A stretch of 64,000 nucleotides of DNA from Myxococcus sp. CA023 (GCF_010998615.1 NZ_JAAEAH010000039.1:1-64000), one strand, 5' to 3'. Positions 9,279 through 18,210 are shown, numbered from the stretch's first letter. Made by a program: numbers and translations. The notes: generated by a model not told the origin, from the sequence alone.

Positions 9279-10178
9279 ATGCATCCTTCCATCTACGACA
9301 ATGCAAGAGTCGTTTTGTCGAGCGGCCTTTCGCAACATGACACATGCGTCTGGCTCATGTGCCTCGGGCTCTCCCTTCTCCCCCTAAGCGCCCGAGGCGA
9401 CGTTTCCCCAGACGTGCACCGCTGTGCGGTATCCATCCACAGATTGATTGGGGACCTCGAGTACGAGCGAGCACTGGAGCAGGTTGTCCACGGCAAGGCG
9501 ATGTCAAAGAGGCCTGAGGATCAGGTCGTGATGTCGCTCTACGAGGGCGTCATCATGGTGGAGTTGAGTGGGCGGTTGAGCGACTCCGAAGCCACCTTCA
9601 AGGCGGCCCTCTTCTTGAACCCCGCTGCGAAGTTGCCGCTGCTTGTCTCACCCAAACTCAAGCGGCACTTCGAATCAGTGCGCCAGGATGTCCTGAGCGA
9701 GCTGGCCGCGCGAGGAGTCGAACGTGATCCCCTGACGATGGAGGCCCCCACAGAGGCTCAGCGGGTTCAGGCGCCACGAGAGCCGCTTCCCGCAGTGGCC
9801 TCGGGACTCCCGGAGCCTTCATCGTCTCCAGTGGCAGGGGTGTCCGGCTCGCACTCCTCATTGCGAGACCAAGCGCTCATCCCCGCGGTGGCGGGAGGTG
9901 CCCTCGTCGTCACAGCGGGCGTCTTCTGGGGATTGGCGGAGGGAAAGAAGTCGAAGCTGGCTCACAAGGCGCAGCACATCGGCTCACAGGCCGAGGCCAG
10001 GAGCGTGGCCAGCAGCGCGCGCGGGCTGCAGACAGTCTCCGTGGGACTGCTGGTGGGAGGCATGGTGGGGCTGGGCGCCGCCACGGGAATGTACCTGCTG
10101 GGGTCGCCAGAGAAGCCAGGCCCCCTGCAATTCGGGCTGGATGGCACGTCCGCGTTCGTGTCTGGAAGGTGGCCATGA
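9279..10178 (+). CDS. Membrane-associated hypothetical protein with TPR-like region
   Basis: 299 residues. The N-terminal 40 residues contain a hydrophobic signal (WLMCLGLSLLPLSARG). The next 100 residues look helical and TPR-like (LEYERALEQVVHGKAM...SDSEATFKAALFLNP), a pattern seen in myxobacterial envelope proteins. A Pro/Ser-rich linker leads to two hydrophobic segments near residues 200 and 252 (ALIPAVAGGALVVTAGVFWG; LLVGGMVGLGAATGMYLLG). The stop overlaps the start of the kelch lipoprotein (ATGA), so the two are cotranslated. Specific function unknown. Confidence 0.7.
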   Translation: MHPSIYDNARVVLSSGLSQHDTCVWLMCLGLSLLPLSARGDVSPDVHRCAVSIHRLIGDLEYERALEQVVHGKAMSKRPEDQVVMSLYEGVIMVELSGRLSDSEATFKAALFLNPAAKLPLLVSPKLKRHFESVRQDVLSELAARGVERDPLTMEAPTEAQRVQAPREPLPAVASGLPEPSSSPVAGVSGSHSSLRDQALIPAVAGGALVVTAGVFWGLAEGKKSKLAHKAQHIGSQAEARSVASSARGLQTVSVGLLVGGMVGLGAATGMYLLGSPEKPGPLQFGLDGTSAFVSGRWP

Positions 10179-11491
10179 AGCCCCTGCTTCGCTCGACAGC
10201 CCTTGGCTTGCTGGTGCTCTGCGCCCATCTCGCTGCGTGCCTCGACGTCGATGAGGCGGTGGACCAATTCTGCGACAGGAAACCTGGCGTATGCCTGGAT
10301 GGCGCATCGGATGCGGGCCCTGATGGCAATGGCAGCCTGGATGGAGGTAACGATGGAGGTGGGCCGGACGGCGAGGACGGTGGACCGCACGGCGGCGGGG
10401 ATGGCGGTTCGGACGCAGGCACGGACGGGGGACCTTCGGATGGCGGGCGCGAACCGCCGGGGTGGAAGCCGGTGGCACCGATGCAGACACGGCGCACAGG
10501 GCATACAGCCACGGACCTGAGAAATGGTCGAGTGCTCGTCGTTGGTGGGAGTAGCTCGGGCAACACCCCGACGAACACCACGGAGCTCTACACCGTCTCA
10601 TCAAACAGATGGAGTCCTGGGCCAGACCTCGGGACGGCGCGCATGGACCACACGGCCACCCTTCTACCGAATGGAAAAGTACTGGTGGTCGGTGGCCGGG
10701 GCCCCGGAGGTGGCGCGCTGAGCAGTGCCGAAATCTACGATGTGGATGCGAATGAGTGGACTCCTGCCAATCCCATCCCACTCGGAGCACGCGCCAGCCA
10801 TGCCGCCGTCCTGCTTCCCTCGGGGAAGGTGCTGGTGGCGGGTGGCGGGGACTCGCCTCTCGACGGGCTGAACACCGCCGCGCTCTATCGCCCGGACAAC
10901 GACTCCTGGACAGATGCTGGGAACTTGAAAGTCAAACGCAACGTACTGACGCTCACCCTCCTGGAAACGGGCGTGGTGGTGGCCATTGGTGGCTTCAATG
11001 CTGCTGGAGCGGAGACGACGGCCGAGGTCTACGACTCGACTCAGCCGGATGCGGAATGGCGACTCCTCCTGGCGCAGATGGAACATGGGCGCCACGGGCA
11101 CGCCTCCACGCTGCTGCCTTCTGGAAGAATCTTGGTTACCGGCTCCCTCGAGGGGTCACCTGGGAGGGTCCTCAAGGCAGCGGAACTCTTTCAAGTGAGC
11201 AGCACTTCGTGGACGCCCCAGGCAGAAATGATGGAAGCCCGTTTCTTTCACACGGCGACCGCATTGCCCTCGGGCGAGGTGCTGATTGCGGGCGGGTATT
11301 CCAGCCCCTACGCAATGCCGCGTGCCTCCGCGGAGATATTCCGGCGAGATGGCTCCTGGGAGTTCATCGCCCCCATGTCATCGGCGCGCGTCAATCACAC
11401 GGCCACATGGCTTGAATCGGGGAGTGTGCTCATTATCGGGGGTACCGACGACGGTGCCGTATTGAACACCGCCGAGCGGTATGTCCCCTGA
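10175..11491 (+). CDS. Kelch-repeat lipoprotein
   Basis: 438 residues from the ATG at 10175, which overlaps the previous stop. A lipoprotein signal ends in the lipobox LAAC. It is followed by an Asp/Gly-rich low-complexity linker (about residues 40-95), typical of myxobacterial surface lipoproteins, and then at least six kelch units with the recurring pattern HTATLLPNGKVLVVGG / AEIYD, predicted to form a beta-propeller. Likely anchored to the outer membrane and displaying the propeller. Binding partner or enzyme activity unknown; there is no evidence that it retains galactose-oxidase active-site residues. Confidence 0.85.
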   Translation: MKPLLRSTALGLLVLCAHLAACLDVDEAVDQFCDRKPGVCLDGASDAGPDGNGSLDGGNDGGGPDGEDGGPHGGGDGGSDAGTDGGPSDGGREPPGWKPVAPMQTRRTGHTATDLRNGRVLVVGGSSSGNTPTNTTELYTVSSNRWSPGPDLGTARMDHTATLLPNGKVLVVGGRGPGGGALSSAEIYDVDANEWTPANPIPLGARASHAAVLLPSGKVLVAGGGDSPLDGLNTAALYRPDNDSWTDAGNLKVKRNVLTLTLLETGVVVAIGGFNAAGAETTAEVYDSTQPDAEWRLLLAQMEHGRHGHASTLLPSGRILVTGSLEGSPGRVLKAAELFQVSSTSWTPQAEMMEARFFHTATALPSGEVLIAGGYSSPYAMPRASAEIFRRDGSWEFIAPMSSARVNHTATWLESGSVLIIGGTDDGAVLNTAERYVP

Positions 11492-11563
11492 CGCCTGTGC
11501 CGGTCTCGTATTCGGTCGCTGCGCAGTGAGCTTCAAAGAACCCGCTTCCTCGGAGTTATCCCA

Positions 11564-11833
11564 TGGCAAAAAATCACAGCCCCCAAGCCGCAAACCACAA
11601 CCAGGCCCGCGGAGATCAAACCGCAGAGCGCCCGGACTCAGGCGCAGCGGACTACGCCCTCCGGACACACAAGCACGTCTATCTTTGGCAAGGCTCCCAA
11701 GGACTTCTCGCAGCTGGGGGCGCCCACGCCGAGCCCTCGGCCACAGGACCCACCTTCGACTCCGCCCGTCAAGCCTCCGGAGAAGAAGCCTGCGACACCT
11801 GTGCCTACTCAAAATCCAGTCGCTACGTCATGA
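11564..11833 (+). pseudogene. Pro/Lys-rich reading frame without a clear start, ending in repeat A
   Basis: In this frame the codons have high GC third positions and give a plausible Pro/Thr/Lys-rich protein (KAPKDFSQLGAPTP, PPEKKPATPV). It runs directly into dispersed-repeat copy A and stops there with the tail PVPTQNPVATS. There is no ATG or GTG start in the right place. The ATG with a ribosome site at 11563 is in the neighbouring frame, so either a frameshift has occurred or the gene has been truncated. Treated as a degraded gene. Confidence 0.35.
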
Positions 11834-11884
11834 GTGCGTCAATGCTGCGTCAAGACGCTCATCATGACGAAGGGCGATGCGCCC
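11798..11884 (+). repeat. Dispersed repeat copy A
   Basis: Begins CCTGTGCCTACTCAAAAT, continues through GTCGCTACGTCA and TGCGTCAA, and ends near AAGGGCGATGCG. Compared with copies B and F it has about 28 extra bases in the middle containing a second TGCGTCAA. One of six same-orientation copies in the window. Confidence 0.6.
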
Positions 11885-12091
11885 CCAGGTTGTGCGACTG
11901 TGCCTTTCAATTCCGAACGGTGACGGTACCAGTGCCTCACCGAAGGGTGTGATGCCGGACCCGACATGGCTTCGCGGCCCAGCATGCCGAGGCGACGGGA
12001 CAGCGTGCGCTCGTTCCGCTGGCGTCTACGTGCTTGCAGCTTCTGGGCTCCACCACAAGCATTGGAGTGGACGCACAGAAGGAGCCTCGCG

Positions 12092-12625
12092 ATGGAGATC
12101 AAGCCCCAGGCCATGGCCATTCCCAGGTCGACTGATCACCTCGAGCGGGGGAAGTACGGTCCGATTTTTCCGAAGACCCCTGCTTGTTATGGCTTCACGA
12201 TTGTTGCCAACGTCAAGCCGGGGCGCGCCGATGCAATGCGCGGCTACGGCCAGAGGGTCGCCGAAGCACTCAAGGCCAACCCCGACCTTCTCGCGCCGCT
12301 CAAGCTCCACTACCTCCGCTGGGTACTCTTCGATGACGACACCCGGTTCATGTATCAGGGCATCTTCGACACCGATTTCGACAAATACACCGAGGACGCG
12401 GTCGTACTCTTCACACAGTCCGGAATCAACACCGCCTTCGAGAACCTCGAGGGGTTTCCCATGGACTGGAAGACCAACACGCCTGCGTTCATCAAATTCA
12501 TCCGAGACCACCAGTGCAACAGCTTTCTCGAGTACGGCGAGTACCCGTTCTTCACGGGTGATGAAATCAAGAAGGCGCTGAAGATCAAGGCCGCGCTCGC
12601 CGAGATGCTCGAGCAGATGCAGTAG
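12092..12625 (+). CDS. Small protein of a DyP-peroxidase operon (dimeric alpha/beta-barrel-like)
   Basis: 177 residues from an ATG with a strong AGGAG site; the frame is open further upstream but that part looks non-coding. The segment YGFTIVANVKPGRADAMRGYG, then LHYLRWVLFDDD, has the beta-alpha-beta pattern of a ferredoxin-like dimeric barrel, the fold also used by DyP peroxidases and ABM monooxygenases. It is followed by two further genes with gaps of 9 and 1 bases, ending in the peroxidase, so it is the first gene of that operon. Exact function not recognised; likely an oxidation partner or substrate-binding component (inference). Confidence 0.72.
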   Translation: MEIKPQAMAIPRSTDHLERGKYGPIFPKTPACYGFTIVANVKPGRADAMRGYGQRVAEALKANPDLLAPLKLHYLRWVLFDDDTRFMYQGIFDTDFDKYTEDAVVLFTQSGINTAFENLEGFPMDWKTNTPAFIKFIRDHQCNSFLEYGEYPFFTGDEIKKALKIKAALAEMLEQMQ

Positions 12626-12634
12626 AGGCATGTC

Positions 12635-13651
12635 ATGAGCGAAACGTCGGGGCGGACGTACAACCAGAACCACGCGCCGAGGAGATACATGCGGGGGCAT
12701 CGGCGAGTTAGCGTCTACACGTCCTGGACCTACCCCGGAGAAGCCAATCACCCCCCTTCCGAAATGGACAACCGGTTCTCGACGATGACCGAGGTTCGCC
12801 GAGCCCTCTGGCCCGCCTACGAGTCCCCACAGTGGGCAGACCCGCTGAGGTTTCAGCAAGGAATCGCGGGCTCACTGGAGCTCTTCTTCTGGGCATGGGT
12901 GAAGTTCCAACAGGTCATCGAGGAGTTCACCGGGCAAAGGGTCCCCATGTTTCAGCGGGTCGATCAGGCGGGTTTCTCCCTGCCACTCGACGAGAGGGTC
13001 CTCTCCGATGCGGACACGCTGCTCGTCTTCGGCCTGGACCACAACGTCACCGGACAAGTGGCCACCCCGGAGGAGATAGAAGCGGTCCGCGCATTCCTCG
13101 AGCGTGAAGGCACCTGTCTGGTGATAGGCCCACACCATGACGTCGGACACTCGCCGGACCTGGAGGAGCGCGCCATGGAACACGCCCATCATGGCGACGC
13201 GCTGGTACCTCGTCAGCAACGCTTCGGCGGCTATACGCGCTCGTTGATGAAGGGGCTGGGAATCCCCGTCGAGAACCGTTGGGGTCTGCGCCCTGCCGTC
13301 GTCGAAGGAACGAGCCGAAGCGTCCCTTTGACAGTGATGGAAGACCTGGATACGCGCGGCTGGCTCTCCGGGGTCCGGAACTTCAACTTCCACATGCACC
13401 TACCGCACTACGCGGTCACGACGGAGGACTCCCATTCCGTTCGTGTCCTGGCGAAACAGCCGATTGACCTGACCAGGCCCCATCCCTTCACGAACGAGGG
13501 AAACACCGAGCTCAATGCGCTGGTGTGGATGCCGCCGGGCGACGGCAGGGCCGGCGACGTGCTGGTCGCCGACTCCACCATCTTCAGCACCTTGTTCGGG
13601 GCGGATGAGAGCCTCGTGCGTTTCTGGAAGAACCTCGCCATGGCCCACTGA
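12635..13651 (+). CDS. Hypothetical protein with a GATase-like Rossmann segment
   Basis: 338 residues, ATG preceded by AGAGG. The middle contains DTLLVFGLDHNVTG, AFLEREGTCLVIGPHHDVG and later GDVLVADSTIFSTLF, which resembles class I glutamine-amidotransferase-like folds (a hydrophobic strand ending in a small/polar loop). No catalytic Cys is evident at the expected turn. Cytoplasmic: no signal peptide. It lies between the barrel-like gene and the DyP peroxidase and ends one base before the peroxidase start. I do not recognise the family. Confidence 0.7.
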   Translation: MSETSGRTYNQNHAPRRYMRGHRRVSVYTSWTYPGEANHPPSEMDNRFSTMTEVRRALWPAYESPQWADPLRFQQGIAGSLELFFWAWVKFQQVIEEFTGQRVPMFQRVDQAGFSLPLDERVLSDADTLLVFGLDHNVTGQVATPEEIEAVRAFLEREGTCLVIGPHHDVGHSPDLEERAMEHAHHGDALVPRQQRFGGYTRSLMKGLGIPVENRWGLRPAVVEGTSRSVPLTVMEDLDTRGWLSGVRNFNFHMHLPHYAVTTEDSHSVRVLAKQPIDLTRPHPFTNEGNTELNALVWMPPGDGRAGDVLVADSTIFSTLFGADESLVRFWKNLAMAH

Positions 13652-13652
13652 G

Positions 13653-14966
13653 ATGCTCGAACTGAACGACATCCAGAGCGGAGTGCTGCGGCCCCGCCCT
13701 TCTCCGTACGTCGCGACCTATATCCTCCTCCGCATCGATGACCGGAGCGCGGGGCGGGAGTTGATGGGGCGGCTCTGCTCGGCGGTGGCCACGGCCGCCC
13801 ACCCGAGCAGCCCGACCGCCGATTGCTGGCTCAGCGTCGCGCTCACGTATCACGGGCTCGAGGCGCTGGGCGTACCTCGAAACTCGCTGGACAGCTTCGC
13901 GTGGGAGTTCCGACAGGGGATGGCCGCCCGGGCGAAGGCACTGGGAGACGACGGCGAGAGCAGCCCCGAACACTGGGAGCCACCGCTGGGAACGAGCGAT
14001 GTCCATGTCGTGCTGACGGCGCTTGCGCCGGCGCAGGTTCAACTCGAAGCGGCGCTGGAGCGCGCGCGCAAGGCGCTGCGGGAGCTTGGCGGCATCGAGG
14101 CAATCTGGCGTCAGGACTGCCACGCACTGAGCACCGGCAAGGAGCCGTTCGGCTTCAAGGACGGCATCAGTCATCCTGCCGTCGAGGGCAGCGGCATTCC
14201 AGGAAGCAATCCCCACGAGGAACCGCTCAAGGCAGGCGAATTCGTCCTCGGCTACCCCGACGAGACGGGCGGCGTCTCCCCGATGCCCTGGCCTGACGTC
14301 CTGGGGCGCAATGGGACGTATGTCGCCTTCCGCAAGCTTCATCAGCGGGTGGCCGCGTTCAGGCAGTACCTGAAGGCCACCGCGAGCAGCCGGGAGGACG
14401 AGGAGTTTCTGGCAGCGAAGATGATGGGGAGGTGGCGGAGCGGCGCGCCGCTGGCGCTGTGCCCACACCACGACGCTCCCGACCTTGGCGCCGATTCGTC
14501 ACGGAACAACGCCTTCCTCTATTCAGATGACCCGACCGGGTACAAGACGCCTCCCGCGTCGCACGTCCGGCGAACGAATCCCCGCGACGCGTCCGTCGCC
14601 GGCGTGGTCAGACTCCATCGGATGATCCGGCGCGGAACAGCCTACGGGCCCGAACTGCCCGAGGGCATCCTCGAGGACGACGGCGTCGAGCGAGGGTTGA
14701 TGTTTGCCTTCATCGGCGCGCACCTCGGACGCCAGTTCGAGTTCGTGCAATCGGAGTGGGTCAACGGCGGTGACTTTCTCGGGCTGGGCGATACGAAGGA
14801 CCCCCTCGTCGGCGCGAACGACGGGACGGGCGTGTTCTCAGTCCCAAAGCGTCCCATCCCCAGGCGCATGCAAGGCCTTCCTCGGTTCGTCGTCACCCGA
14901 GGAGGCGAGTACTGCTTCATGCCCGGGCTCCGGGCTCTGCGGTGGCTGGCGGAGCTCCGGACATGA
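13653..14966 (+). CDS. DyP-type heme peroxidase
   Basis: 437 residues starting at the ATG one base after the preceding stop. It carries the DyP signature GFKDGISHP with the catalytic distal Asp (GxxDG), a downstream HVRRTNPRD with the presumed proximal heme-ligating His, and the family C-terminal part FAFIGAHLGRQFEF...WVNGGDF. No Tat signal, so probably cytoplasmic. DyP enzymes oxidise dyes, phenolics or porphyrins with hydrogen peroxide. The stop overlaps the start of a truncated flavoprotein gene by ATGA, so the operon originally had a fourth gene. Confidence 0.9.
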   Translation: MLELNDIQSGVLRPRPSPYVATYILLRIDDRSAGRELMGRLCSAVATAAHPSSPTADCWLSVALTYHGLEALGVPRNSLDSFAWEFRQGMAARAKALGDDGESSPEHWEPPLGTSDVHVVLTALAPAQVQLEAALERARKALRELGGIEAIWRQDCHALSTGKEPFGFKDGISHPAVEGSGIPGSNPHEEPLKAGEFVLGYPDETGGVSPMPWPDVLGRNGTYVAFRKLHQRVAAFRQYLKATASSREDEEFLAAKMMGRWRSGAPLALCPHHDAPDLGADSSRNNAFLYSDDPTGYKTPPASHVRRTNPRDASVAGVVRLHRMIRRGTAYGPELPEGILEDDGVERGLMFAFIGAHLGRQFEFVQSEWVNGGDFLGLGDTKDPLVGANDGTGVFSVPKRPIPRRMQGLPRFVVTRGGEYCFMPGLRALRWLAELRT

Positions 14967-15007
14967 ACGGCTCGGAGAACATGGACGTCGTGGTCATCGG
15001 TGCCGGC
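14963..15007 (+). pseudogene. 5' stub of a flavin/NAD(P)-binding oxidoreductase, cut at repeat B
   Basis: Starts in an ATGA overlap with the peroxidase stop and reads MNGSENMDVVVIGAG, the opening strand and first glycines of a Rossmann dinucleotide-binding fold. Immediately after VIGAG the sequence becomes dispersed-repeat copy B and the frame continues as non-homologous residues to 15262. The expected rest of the GxGxxG motif and the enzyme body are missing. The translational coupling argues the gene was once real and part of the DyP operon. Confidence 0.6.
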
Positions 15008-15053
15008 TGTGCCTACCCAAAACCCTGTCGCTGCGTCATGGATGCGTCAAGGC
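15007..15053 (+). repeat. Dispersed repeat copy B
   Basis: CTGTGCCTACCCAAAACCCT then GTCGCTGCGTCATGGATGCGTCAAGG. The best-preserved copy. Its left edge coincides with the point where the flavoprotein gene is lost. Confidence 0.65.
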
Positions 15054-15174
15054 GAGTGAGTGCGGCGGGCACGGTCATCGTGCTGCCTGGGCGGGTGATA
15101 CAGGCACTGAATCATCTCCCATCGAATGGCGGCAATCATCCTCGGCTGAGGCGCTTCTCACGGAAGACCGCGAG

Positions 15175-16599
15175 TCACTTCGTGGCGGGCACGGAGTCCA
15201 CGGGGGTGTCCTGGCGCGGCACCTGGAGCGCGGGAGGCGATGCGCTCAGCGCGCCCAGGTAGAGCCGGCCGTGGAAGCCGTGGGGCTGCGGGGAGGTGAA
15301 GAGCTGCAGGCCAACGGCCTGCTTGGAGGACTGCCGTGCCTCGAGCGTCGGGCTGATGCCGAAGACGTTGCACTCCACCTCCTCGTCCCAGACGCTGTAG
15401 CGGCAGGCGAACTGGGTGCCTCGCTGGAAGCCCACATCCAGGGCACGCACTGCGGGAAGGGCGCGCGCCACGCGAGAGCCCATGGGCTCGAGGTCGCCAT
15501 CCCAGCTCACCTCCGTAGTGCGCGCGTGGACGCTGCCCGTGAGCACCAGCGTCCAGGCCTGGGGGCGCTTTGACTGGGCGTTCAGCAGGTGCTGGGCCAT
15601 CTGCGCCTCGCGCTCATTGCCGTTGGCATTGTCGGAGTCGATGGCGGCCACGCCCACGTCCTTTCCGGAGACGCGCAAGCGGCGGGCCTGCTCGACGAGC
15701 CACAGCATGGCGCGGCTGCTGCGCCCGTCCTGGTATGCCCGGCGCCAGAAAGCGCTCCCCGAGAGGAGCTCCTGAACGGCCGCTGAATCGCCATCGCTGG
15801 CGAGGTAGCGCTCGAGGAGCGGTTGCTCGGAGACGGGAATGGACAGCGCCAGCGTCACCGGCAGTTCCTGGGCCGAGGCCTCGCACAACATCCGCAGCGC
15901 CGCGGACGGCACCTCCTGCGTGCCCAGGGGATCCGCCACGAGCAGGACGCCTCCCGCGGAGAACAGGGACGAGGCTCCCGCCACGGGAGCATCACACGCG
16001 GGAGCGGTGGAGGTAGCGGTGGTCCCATCCTTCTCGCCCCAGCTCTCCATCACCACCGAGCGAATGGGAACGGGGGGATTGCCGCCCACCAACTCCAGCG
16101 CGGGAGCCATCTCCAGCAGCTCCTGCAGCTCCTGCTCGATACCCAGGTCGCGGTAGCCGTGCGCCGGCCGGTAGCCCTCCAGCCCAGGGATATTGGTGAA
16201 GGCACCCGGCACGGAGAGATGCTCGCTGGACCGACCGGTTACCTCCGCAGTGTAGCCGCCCCCCTCCTGAGTGTACCTGATGCGAAAGACTCGAACGAGT
16301 GCCTGCCGGGGCCCGAGCCGCTTCCCCTGGATGTAGTAGCGCTCGGGGGGGATGGCTTCCGGAATGAAGGAGGAGAACATCTCCAGTCCGCCCTCCTTCT
16401 CCATCACGTCATAGCGGCTCTCCTCCAGGATGTACCGGGCCGTCATCATCGCGTCCTCGGCGGGCACCTGATAGACGACCTCGTGCGTGGGCGTCTCGTA
16501 CCGCCCCGTCTCCGGATTGTACTGGGTGGCGAGACCTCGCGTGGCGGTGGCGCACCCCACGCCCCCCAAGAGCCCCAGCATCATTCCAAACCATCGCAT
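15175..16599 (-). CDS. Lipoprotein with Tiki/ChaN-like C-terminal domain
   Basis: About 474 residues from the ATG at 16599, which has GGAGGAA upstream; the longer frame to 16695 adds an unlikely N-terminus. The lipobox is GGVGC. The C-terminal half (LALSIPVSEQPLLERYL, WRRAYQDGRSSRAMLWLVE, DVGVAAIDSD, VLTGSVHA) resembles the Tiki/TraB/ChaN superfamily of putative metal-dependent proteases or heme-binding lipoproteins. The N-terminal half is not recognised. A fragment of a second copy lies just upstream at 16655-16870. Likely outer-membrane anchored. Confidence 0.72.
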   Translation of the reverse strand: MRWFGMMLGLLGGVGCATATRGLATQYNPETGRYETPTHEVVYQVPAEDAMMTARYILEESRYDVMEKEGGLEMFSSFIPEAIPPERYYIQGKRLGPRQALVRVFRIRYTQEGGGYTAEVTGRSSEHLSVPGAFTNIPGLEGYRPAHGYRDLGIEQELQELLEMAPALELVGGNPPVPIRSVVMESWGEKDGTTATSTAPACDAPVAGASSLFSAGGVLLVADPLGTQEVPSAALRMLCEASAQELPVTLALSIPVSEQPLLERYLASDGDSAAVQELLSGSAFWRRAYQDGRSSRAMLWLVEQARRLRVSGKDVGVAAIDSDNANGNEREAQMAQHLLNAQSKRPQAWTLVLTGSVHARTTEVSWDGDLEPMGSRVARALPAVRALDVGFQRGTQFACRYSVWDEEVECNVFGISPTLEARQSSKQAVGLQLFTSPQPHGFHGRLYLGALSASPPALQVPRQDTPVDSVPATK

Positions 16600-16654
16600 C
16601 ACTTCCTCCATGAAACACAGGCCCTGGAGGCTGGTTTCGGGCCTCCTTGCCGCG

Positions 16655-16870
16655 TCAGCCGCAGAAACGCTTGGGCGCGTAGGACATATTGACATCGCCC
16701 GGTGGACGCTGAAATGGAGCAGTCACGGGGTTCACGGTGGTGACCTGGCGCGCGGGAGGCGATGCGAACAGCACGCCCAGGCAGGGCCGGACATGGAAGC
16801 CGTGGGGCCCCCCCGATTCGGTCGCCGCGTCATAGGCGCCCAACGACCACAATGAGCAGTGCGTCAAGGT
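16655..16870 (-). pseudogene. C-terminal remnant of a paralogue of the 15175-16599 lipoprotein
   Basis: The minus-strand frame contains GGPHGFHVRPCLGVLFASPP followed by ARQV. This aligns with the C-terminus of the adjacent intact protein (QPHGFHGRLYLGALSASPP, ALQV). The DNA match is visible too (GCGGGAGGCGATGCG and GGAAGCCGTGGGGC occur in both). The rest of the gene is gone and the frame has no plausible start. It records a tandem duplication followed by deletion. Confidence 0.55.
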
Positions 16871-16985
16871 GAATGAGCGAGGCGCCCGTGCGGCGTGCCC
16901 GTCGAACGGACTCAACCCAACGCCGCGGCTCGGTGTTCGGGCTTGTGCTATCCACGGGTATCACGAGCAGAATCGAGGGGGAGTG

Positions 16986-18116
16986 ATGCGCAAAGAATCG
17001 TGGCTAGCGTTGGCGGCGCTGCTTCTGGGGAGCATTCAGGCACAGGCGAAGGATGCGCCGGGCCCTCATGACCGGGCCGAGGCTGTCAAGATCATCGCGG
17101 AGCTCCGCAAGGTCGTGGCGCCCGAAGGGATGGAGCGCAGCGAGAAGCTGCGCCTCGGAGGCATCGACCAATGGGTCTCGATCCGCAGCCGCGACCTGCG
17201 CAATCCGGTGCTGCTCGTGCTCCATGGCGGCCCCGGCTGGGTGGCGATGCCGACGAGCTGGTATTTCGCGCACGGCTGGGACGAGTTTTTCACCGTCATC
17301 CAGTGGGACCAGCGCGGCTCGGGCAAGACATATGTCGCGAACGATCCGGCCATTGTCTCCCCGACAATCACAGTCGAGCGGCTGCACGCCGATACCGAGG
17401 AGCTCGTCAAATGGGCGCGCCAAACCTTCGGCAAGGAGAAGATCTTCGTCCTCGGCCATAGTTGGGGGAGCCTCCTCGGGCTCACGCTCGCGGAGAAGCA
17501 CCCCGAATGGCTCCACGCCTATATCGGCGCCGCCCAGGGCATCGATGCGCGGGAGAGCGAGCGGCGCGGCTGGGCCTGGACGATGGAACAGGCGCGCGCG
17601 GCGAAGAACGCAGAGGCGATCCGCGACCTCGACTCGATCGCGCCCTATGCCGTTGGCAAGACGCCGGTGCCGTTGAAGGACATCCTGCTCCAGCGCCGCT
17701 GGCTCAATTTCTTCGGGGGTGCCGCCTATCGGCGTCCCGATGCGAGCTTCGAGGCCGCAGCGGTGAATCTGTCGCCCGAGTACACCGACGAGGAGGTGCG
17801 TCAGGTCTGGAAGGCGCAGGAACTTTCGGTCGAGCGGCTTCTTTCCGCGGTACTGACGGCGGACCTGACGCATGTGAAGCGGCTGAAGACGCCGCTGATC
17901 CTGTTCCTCGGACGCCACGACCACAATGTCTCGGCGATGGTTGCCGCCGAATGGTTCGCGGGCGTCAAGGCGCCGTCGAAGCAGCTCGTCTGGTTCGAGC
18001 AGTCGGCGCACGAGTTGATGGCCGAGGAGCCGGGCAAGGTGCTGCTCTCACTCGTCCGCCATGCCCGTCCGATCGCCGAGCGCGCCGGCGATGTCGCGCC
18101 CACCAGCACCAAATAG
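16986..18116 (+). CDS. Secreted alpha/beta hydrolase, proline iminopeptidase-like (S33)
   Basis: 376 residues from the ATG at 16986, preceded by GAGGGGGAG. An N-terminal signal peptide (LALAALLLGSIQAQA) predicts export. Family motifs are the oxyanion HGGPGW, DQRGSG, nucleophile elbow GHSWGS, acid in GRHDHNVS and catalytic His in QSAHEL. This fits peptidase family S33. Codon choice (TAT, GCG-rich, ATC after GAG) looks slightly different from the flanking genes, which may reflect transfer. The gene ends 36 bases before repeat copy C. Confidence 0.85.
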   Translation: MRKESWLALAALLLGSIQAQAKDAPGPHDRAEAVKIIAELRKVVAPEGMERSEKLRLGGIDQWVSIRSRDLRNPVLLVLHGGPGWVAMPTSWYFAHGWDEFFTVIQWDQRGSGKTYVANDPAIVSPTITVERLHADTEELVKWARQTFGKEKIFVLGHSWGSLLGLTLAEKHPEWLHAYIGAAQGIDARESERRGWAWTMEQARAAKNAEAIRDLDSIAPYAVGKTPVPLKDILLQRRWLNFFGGAAYRRPDASFEAAAVNLSPEYTDEEVRQVWKAQELSVERLLSAVLTADLTHVKRLKTPLILFLGRHDHNVSAMVAAEWFAGVKAPSKQLVWFEQSAHELMAEEPGKVLLSLVRHARPIAERAGDVAPTSTK

Positions 18117-18152
18117 AGCAGGCCACAGCGGGGAAGGCTCCGCCCGCTCCCG

Positions 18153-18176
18153 CCTGTGCCTATCCATAATTCGGGC
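18153..18176 (+). repeat. Dispersed repeat copy C (diverged)
   Basis: CCTGTGCCTATCCATAATTC then GGGC. It matches only the left half of the consensus; the right half has diverged or been lost. It lies just after the S33 hydrolase gene. Confidence 0.45.
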
Positions 18177-18210
18177 GGCACCATCGCGTGCTGGCCGCGC
18201 AGGCATGTCC

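Noticed and set aside
10300-10460. Asp/Gly-rich repeat in the kelch lipoprotein as a mobile or CRISPR-like repeat
   Set aside because: It is an in-frame low-complexity GGNDGG-type linker typical of myxobacterial lipoproteins, without unique spacers.
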